This document shows positions 60,013 through 64,000 of a stretch of 64,000 nucleotides of DNA, piece after piece; positions within the stretch are counted from its first letter, which is position 1, and every line of letters begins with the position of its first letter. Origin of the DNA: Acidimicrobiia bacterium (lineage in GTDB: Bacteria; Actinomycetota; Acidimicrobiia; Acidimicrobiales; SKKL01); contig JBAYRL010000001.1 of assembly GCA_041676705.1 (NCBI GenBank), positions 124,001 through 188,000 on the forward strand, read 5' to 3'. The position numbers were made by a program, and so were the translations under genes. Below the pieces are notes generated by a model that was not told the origin of the DNA, searched no databases, and worked only from the letters and a program-made list of their open reading frames with translations.

Positions 60013-60606
60013 TTGTTATTTGATGGAGATCACCCCGGCTTAGCCGCCAAAACACATTTAGCCGATGCCCGTCGTTTGGTGTCCGATTATCAAGCAATGT
60101 CAGCCGAACAGTTTGCTGTGCAAGCACAAATCTTGGCTTTCGTTGACTCCCATTCCAATGCGTTGTGGCGTACCTGTGAAACAGGTCATCTCACCGGCTC
60201 GGCCGTGGTGTTCGACGCCATGGGTGCACGAACATTGCTCATGGCTCATAAAAAACTTCGGCGCTGGCTACAACCTGGTGGACATGCTGATGGTGATGCC
60301 AACCTGGCTCGTGTGGCTTGGCGTGAGGCCACTGAAGAAACCGGCATCGCCGATCTTAAGGTCTACCCCCGACCCATTGATCTTGATATCCACTGGGTAG
60401 AAACCGCCAAAGAACCTGGTCACAACCATTTAGATGTTCGGTTCTTAGTGGTGGCACCACCCGAGGCGGTTGCCGTCGGCAATCACGAGTCGCATGGCCT
60501 AGCTTGGGTTGATCTAGCCGATATTGCTAACCCCAGGTGGGCCCTTGATGAAGGCACATTGCGGCTAGTAGAGAGTGCGACAGCCGCCTTTCACCGGCTC
60601 GGCTAA
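60013..60606 (+). CDS. NUDIX hydrolase
   Basis: NUDIX-fold hydrolase of unknown substrate. The 197-residue product has an N-terminal helical part and the NUDIX region HKKLRRWLQPGGHADGD followed by the REATEETG core; the first Glu of the canonical box is not at its usual place, a variation seen in this subfamily. I propose TTG 60013, which has GAAGG 7 nt upstream; GTG 60079 and ATG 60097 are alternatives. The same frame is open upstream through mpg, but homology begins only here. Confidence 0.8.
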   Translation: MLFDGDHPGLAAKTHLADARRLVSDYQAMSAEQFAVQAQILAFVDSHSNALWRTCETGHLTGSAVVFDAMGARTLLMAHKKLRRWLQPGGHADGDANLARVAWREATEETGIADLKVYPRPIDLDIHWVETAKEPGHNHLDVRFLVVAPPEAVAVGNHESHGLAWVDLADIANPRWALDEGTLRLVESATAAFHRLG

Positions 60607-60653
60607 GCCTCGCTCGCTTATAGGGCCTGAGGAGATGGCTAACGGTTAAATGC

Positions 60654-61220
60654 CTAGACGTCGCCTGGGCTCATGCAGGCTTCCATCTCGTTAACCCGGG
60701 CGAAACGGTCGATGGGCTTGGTGATGTGGCTACCGTATTTCTCGGTGACTACGAAGCGTGCTTGGGGGTCGTCGCGAATGGCATCGGCATAAGCCAAACG
60801 GTCGGCGAGGAATACACGGTAGTCAGCAATCCACAATCGGGTGATACGAGCGTCACGCGAATCGCCAGTGGGCGCGATTTGTTCTAATTGCACCAGCATC
60901 TGCTCAACTCTGGCCGTAGCAACCTCGATCGTGTCGGCACGTTCGTCGGCATCTTTGGCTTCATGAGCTGGTGTTAGCTGCGCAATATCATCATGAGCCA
61001 GTTGACAAATGTCGTCGGCGGCTGGCGTCCAGGCTAGATCGTCAAGACGATCTAACATGTCTTTTTCGCCTTGATTGGTGAGCTGGTAGTTGAAAGCCCA
61101 GGCCCAAAAAACCGCCATGGCCAAAAATGCCACCACCGCTATAACCTTGCCCACGGTTACCTTGCGGGGCGGTTCTTCATCATCAATTGGTACTGGCGTG
61201 GCGTGGTGGGTTCTAGACAA
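60654..61220 (-). CDS. Hypothetical membrane protein
   Basis: A 188-residue protein I do not recognise. It has a short polar start, one membrane helix (about 24-44, rich in Val, Ala, Phe and Trp), then a mostly helical, acidic extracytoplasmic domain with two Cys residues that could form a disulfide (about 72 and 184). The start is TTG with GGAG 5 nt upstream. It lies downstream of the class A penicillin-binding protein on the same strand, 48 bp away, and may be co-transcribed with it. Confidence 0.7.
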   Translation of the reverse strand: MSRTHHATPVPIDDEEPPRKVTVGKVIAVVAFLAMAVFWAWAFNYQLTNQGEKDMLDRLDDLAWTPAADDICQLAHDDIAQLTPAHEAKDADERADTIEVATARVEQMLVQLEQIAPTGDSRDARITRLWIADYRVFLADRLAYADAIRDDPQARFVVTEKYGSHITKPIDRFARVNEMEACMSPGDV

Positions 61221-61268
61221 TGAAGCTCCGGAGGTTTCAGGGGACCAATTGCAGGCTACCGGGCACTG

Positions 61269-63131
61269 CTAGTCGCCGGGCAGTCGGCGAATCGTTTTAG
61301 GCATCGGATGCATGCTGAGAACCGGAAGGTCTTCATGCGCCGGGGCCATGAAGGCCTGCCAAATACGAGCTGGATAGGTGCCACCGAAAACCGAGATGGG
61401 GGTATTGGGGTAGGTCATTGGGATTTGAGCATCGGGGAAACCCACCCAAACTGCGGTCGCAAGCTGCGGGGTGTATCCCACGAACCAGGCGTCTCTATAC
61501 TTGACCCCGGTACCCGTTTTGCCAGCGGCTGGACGACCGGGAAGACGAGCGGAGGTACCCGTTCCAAAGCTGACGGCGTCAATCAAAATGTTGGTGATCG
61601 TGTCGGCCACATCGGGGCTGAGAACCCTGCTTTGGCTGTGGGCATGTTGCCATAACAAGGTGCCATCGGCGCGTTCGATGCGCTCGACGAAGGTTGGGGG
61701 TACCAATAAACCCGAGTTGGCGAAGGTTGAGTAGGCGGTGGCCATATCAAGGACCGTCACGTTCTCCGAGCCCAATACCGCGGCTGGAACCGGGTTCATA
61801 TGGGTGTTGATTCCCAACCGGTGCGCCATTGAGATGGCATTTGATGGACCCACGTCGATCATTAGAGCTGCATAGGCAGTGTTTATTGACGAGGTGGTCA
61901 TGCGCCGCAGGTTGGCCGAACCTTGCCCGCCGCCGGTAACCACCCAGTCATCTTGACCTTCACCCATCTCAAATGAGCGTGTGGAGGGTGCCGGATAGAC
62001 CGTGTCCAGAGGCATTCCTTGGCTTAGCGCCGTGGCCAAGACGAAGGGTTTAAAGGTAGAGCCACCAGGGCGGCCTGAGCTCATGGCCAGGTTGTACTTG
62101 GCGGAACGGGTTTCGCCGAAGAAGTCGCGTCCACCCACCATGGCGCGTACGGCTCCGCTGTTAGGTTCCATGGCCACAATTCCAACTTCAGGGTCAGTCT
62201 CGCCGTTCGGCAAAATCTGGTCGCGAGCGGCTTCTGCTTTGGCTTGCAGCGACAGGTCAACGGTGGTGAAAATTCTTAGGCCGCCTCCATAGAGCATATG
62301 GGCCCGGGCTTGGCGGGTTTCCCCAAACTCGGGGTTCGCTAGGAACCAATTGCGCACTTCTTCTACAAAGTGCGCCGCTGGGTAACGAACAGCTTCTACC
62401 GAAATTCGTTCAGCAATATGTAGCGGTTCTGCCAACGCTTCATCGAGTTCGGTTTCACTAATGAGTTCTTGGCGGTACATGCCCTCAAGAACGATGTCAC
62501 GCCGGTCAAGAGCTCGGTTGGGCCAGTCGATGGGGTTAGCGGCATTGGGGAATTTGATTAGTCCCGCGATCAGAGCAGCTTCAGCCAGGGTTACTTCTTC
62601 TACCGATTTTCCAAAATAGGTTTGGGCGGCTGCCTCAACGCCGTAGGCGCCTTTTCCGAAGTAGATAGCGTTTAAGTACAGCTCAAGAATTTTCTCTTTG
62701 GTCAGAGTTCGCTCTAGCTGCAGCGATAGAGATGCTTCTTCGATCTTGGAATCTAAGCTGCGGCCTTGTTCTAATAACAGCACGCCAATCGCTTGTTGGG
62801 TCAAGGTCGAACCACCCTGGGCCACGCCACCGGCGCTCACATTGCTTCGCGCGGCGCGAAGGAGTCCGATTAGGTCGATACCGTTGTGCTGCCAAAATCG
62901 GGCGTCTTCAATGGACACCACTGCCTCTACCAAATGGTCGGGCAACTGTTCAAAGGTGACATTGATGCGGTTCTCTTCGCCGTGCAGCACCGTTAAGAGG
63001 GTGCCGTCGGACGCGTAGATGGCCGAAGACTGAGCGTTCTCAGGTAGCTCGGGCACAATAGTGACAGGCGTATAGCTACAGGCCGTGGCCACCATGGCCA
63101 GTGCAAAAAACGCGACTAGAAAGCGCTTCAT
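61269..63131 (-). CDS. Class A penicillin-binding protein, possible lipoprotein
   Basis: Bifunctional peptidoglycan glycosyltransferase/transpeptidase. The 620-residue product has a GT51 domain with catalytic E75 in SIEDARFWQH and QGGSTLTQQ, and a transpeptidase domain with SxxK (S358-TFK), SxN (S415-I-N) and KTG (538-540), all intact. I start at the ATG at 63131 because the protein then begins with a basic-hydrophobic signal MKRFLVAFFALAMVATAC; upstream in-frame codons add 47 hydrophilic residues. Cys18 sits in a lipobox-like VATAC, so a lipid anchor is possible instead of the usual N-terminal helix. Confidence 0.92.
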   Translation of the reverse strand: MKRFLVAFFALAMVATACSYTPVTIVPELPENAQSSAIYASDGTLLTVLHGEENRINVTFEQLPDHLVEAVVSIEDARFWQHNGIDLIGLLRAARSNVSAGGVAQGGSTLTQQAIGVLLLEQGRSLDSKIEEASLSLQLERTLTKEKILELYLNAIYFGKGAYGVEAAAQTYFGKSVEEVTLAEAALIAGLIKFPNAANPIDWPNRALDRRDIVLEGMYRQELISETELDEALAEPLHIAERISVEAVRYPAAHFVEEVRNWFLANPEFGETRQARAHMLYGGGLRIFTTVDLSLQAKAEAARDQILPNGETDPEVGIVAMEPNSGAVRAMVGGRDFFGETRSAKYNLAMSSGRPGGSTFKPFVLATALSQGMPLDTVYPAPSTRSFEMGEGQDDWVVTGGGQGSANLRRMTTSSINTAYAALMIDVGPSNAISMAHRLGINTHMNPVPAAVLGSENVTVLDMATAYSTFANSGLLVPPTFVERIERADGTLLWQHAHSQSRVLSPDVADTITNILIDAVSFGTGTSARLPGRPAAGKTGTGVKYRDAWFVGYTPQLATAVWVGFPDAQIPMTYPNTPISVFGGTYPARIWQAFMAPAHEDLPVLSMHPMPKTIRRLPGD

Positions 63132-63278
63132 ATAGATATTGTGCCGTTTGGAGGGTCGAATGTCCGGGCGGTCGACCCCTCTTTTGTGGGCGATTTTGGC
63201 TGGTGCCGTGAGGCACATAGTTGAAGTATCACCCGGTTCTAGTTGCGCTTCTGCGTCTTTGTTGGTCACCATAAAGTT

Positions 63279-64000
63279 GTGTCAGAGTCAACCAGTAACA
63301 TTCTTGATGACCTAATTGCTCGTGGCCTAATTCAGGATTCTACGGATCTTGCCGAGCTGCGCTCACGCTTAGCAGAAGGCCCTATCACAGTCTATTACGG
63401 TTGCGATCCTTCAGCTGACAGCCTGCATGTGGGCAACTTAATTGGTCTTTTGGTTATGCGCCGCTTTCAGCTGGCTGGGCATCGTCCCATTGTGTTGGCA
63501 GGTGGTGCTACGGGAATGATTGGCGATCCTGGTGGCCGTTCAGAAGAACGGAACTTGTTGGATGACGCTACCTTGGCCAAAAACTTGGAAGGTATTGTGC
63601 CTCAGCTTCGTCAGTTCCTCGATTTCAATGAAGATCTGCCTAACGCTGCCCGGTTAGTTGACAACCGTTCCTGGACGGTGGCTACTTCTGTCATCGATTT
63701 TTTACGGGATGTGGGTAAATACGTCACGGTCAATCAAATGCTCGCCAAAGAGTCGGTGAAGAATCGCATCGCGAGCGAACAGGGAATCTCGTACACCGAG
63801 TTCAGCTACATGCTGCTCCAGGCCAACGACTATGTGAACTTGGCTGAACTTGAAGGTTGTGAGATGCAGATCGGCGGGTCTGACCAATGGGGCAACATTG
63901 CTCTCGGTGTCGATCTGGTGCGGCGGCGTTTAGGCCAAAGCGTGCATGGCTTAACGTGGCCTTTGCTAACGCGAGCCGACGGCACAAAGTATGGGAAGTC
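63279..64000 (+). CDS. tyrS: Tyrosyl-tRNA synthetase, 3' partial
   Basis: Class I synthetase charging tRNA-Tyr, cut by the right edge. The visible 240 residues have YYGCDPSADSLHVGNLIGL (HIGH-type motif as HVGN), GGATGMIGDPGGRSEER, the tyrosine-binding YTEFSYMLLQANDY and QIGGSDQWGNI, and end at DGTKYGK, the start of the KMSKS-type loop. The start is taken as GTG 63279 (VSESTSNILDDL). It is divergent from the penicillin-binding protein gene, with a 147-bp shared upstream region. Confidence 0.95.
   Translation, partial: MSESTSNILDDLIARGLIQDSTDLAELRSRLAEGPITVYYGCDPSADSLHVGNLIGLLVMRRFQLAGHRPIVLAGGATGMIGDPGGRSEERNLLDDATLAKNLEGIVPQLRQFLDFNEDLPNAARLVDNRSWTVATSVIDFLRDVGKYVTVNQMLAKESVKNRIASEQGISYTEFSYMLLQANDYVNLAELEGCEMQIGGSDQWGNIALGVDLVRRRLGQSVHGLTWPLLTRADGTKYGK

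Noticed and set aside
63132..63272. N-terminal extension of the penicillin-binding protein by 47 residues
   Set aside because: The extension is hydrophilic with no family similarity and would bury the signal sequence; the ATG at 63131 gives a normal N-terminus.
1..64000. Mobile elements, prophage, CRISPR arrays, rRNA and tRNA genes
   Set aside because: None seen: gaps are short, no transposase or integrase pattern, no regular repeats with spacers, no cloverleaf-like sequence in the gaps. Most opposite-strand frames are shadows of real genes.

Overview
The window is a gene-dense block of bacterial chromosome with no phage, insertion sequence, CRISPR array, rRNA or tRNA gene that I could find. 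Gene content and order point to an actinobacterium: a mycobacterial-type integration host factor (mIHF) beside gmk and rpoZ, a PriA without helicase motifs, the series aroE / prepilin peptidase / aroK / aroB / aroQ / pepQ / efp / nusB, DUF948 and DUF6167-like membrane proteins before alaS, a DUF1844 gene divergent from infC, and argCJBDFRGH running into mpg and tyrS. The moderate G+C (mid-50s per cent by eye) and the DUF4388 gene fit an Acidimicrobiia-like lineage better than Streptomyces or Mycobacterium. That class assignment is inference.

Layout: 1-4013 tgt (5' end cut off) and the accessory translocase yajC-secD-secF. 4167-9469 the (p)ppGpp enzyme Rel, hisS and aspS. 9538-16268 a small membrane protein on the minus strand, rarA, two small membrane proteins, alaS, ruvX, mltG. 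16311-23363 shikimate genes with a DUF4388 gene and a prepilin peptidase among them, then pepQ, efp, nusB. 23381-32304 the complete de novo pyrimidine operon pyrR-B-C-carA-carB-pyrD-pyrF behind a PyrR-binding leader. 32409-40581 mihF, gmk, rpoZ, coaBC, metK, priA, def, fmt, rsmB. 40645-44433 a mog-like gene, an FMN riboswitch, ribD-ribBA-ribH and a cold-shock-like gene. 44466-50891 a DUF1844 gene, the infC-rpmI-rplT translation operon with a long leader, an rRNA methyltransferase, pheS-pheT. 50897-59360 the arginine operon with its own ArgR and a candidate operator. 59370-64000 mpg, a NUDIX gene, a minus-strand membrane protein, a class A penicillin-binding protein and tyrS (3' end cut off).

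Most genes are translationally coupled by 1-8 nt overlaps (ATGA, GTGA, TAATG). Carbamoyl phosphate from CarAB feeds both PyrB and ArgF, so both pathways for that intermediate lie in this window.

The most interesting points are defects and regulatory devices inside otherwise ordinary genes. CarA has lost its glutaminase catalytic triad and its glutamine-binding residues. Tgt has lost its three zinc cysteines. The pyrR leader combines a PyrR-binding loop with a strong intrinsic terminator lying inside the pyrR reading frame. gmk and infC can only begin at ATT- or ATA-type codons. A perfect hairpin precedes rpmI. Several genes (hisS, rarA, pilD, mihF, argC) have a TANNNT element 6-7 nt before the start codon and no Shine-Dalgarno sequence, as in leaderless transcripts. 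I found no obvious multi-gene novel system.
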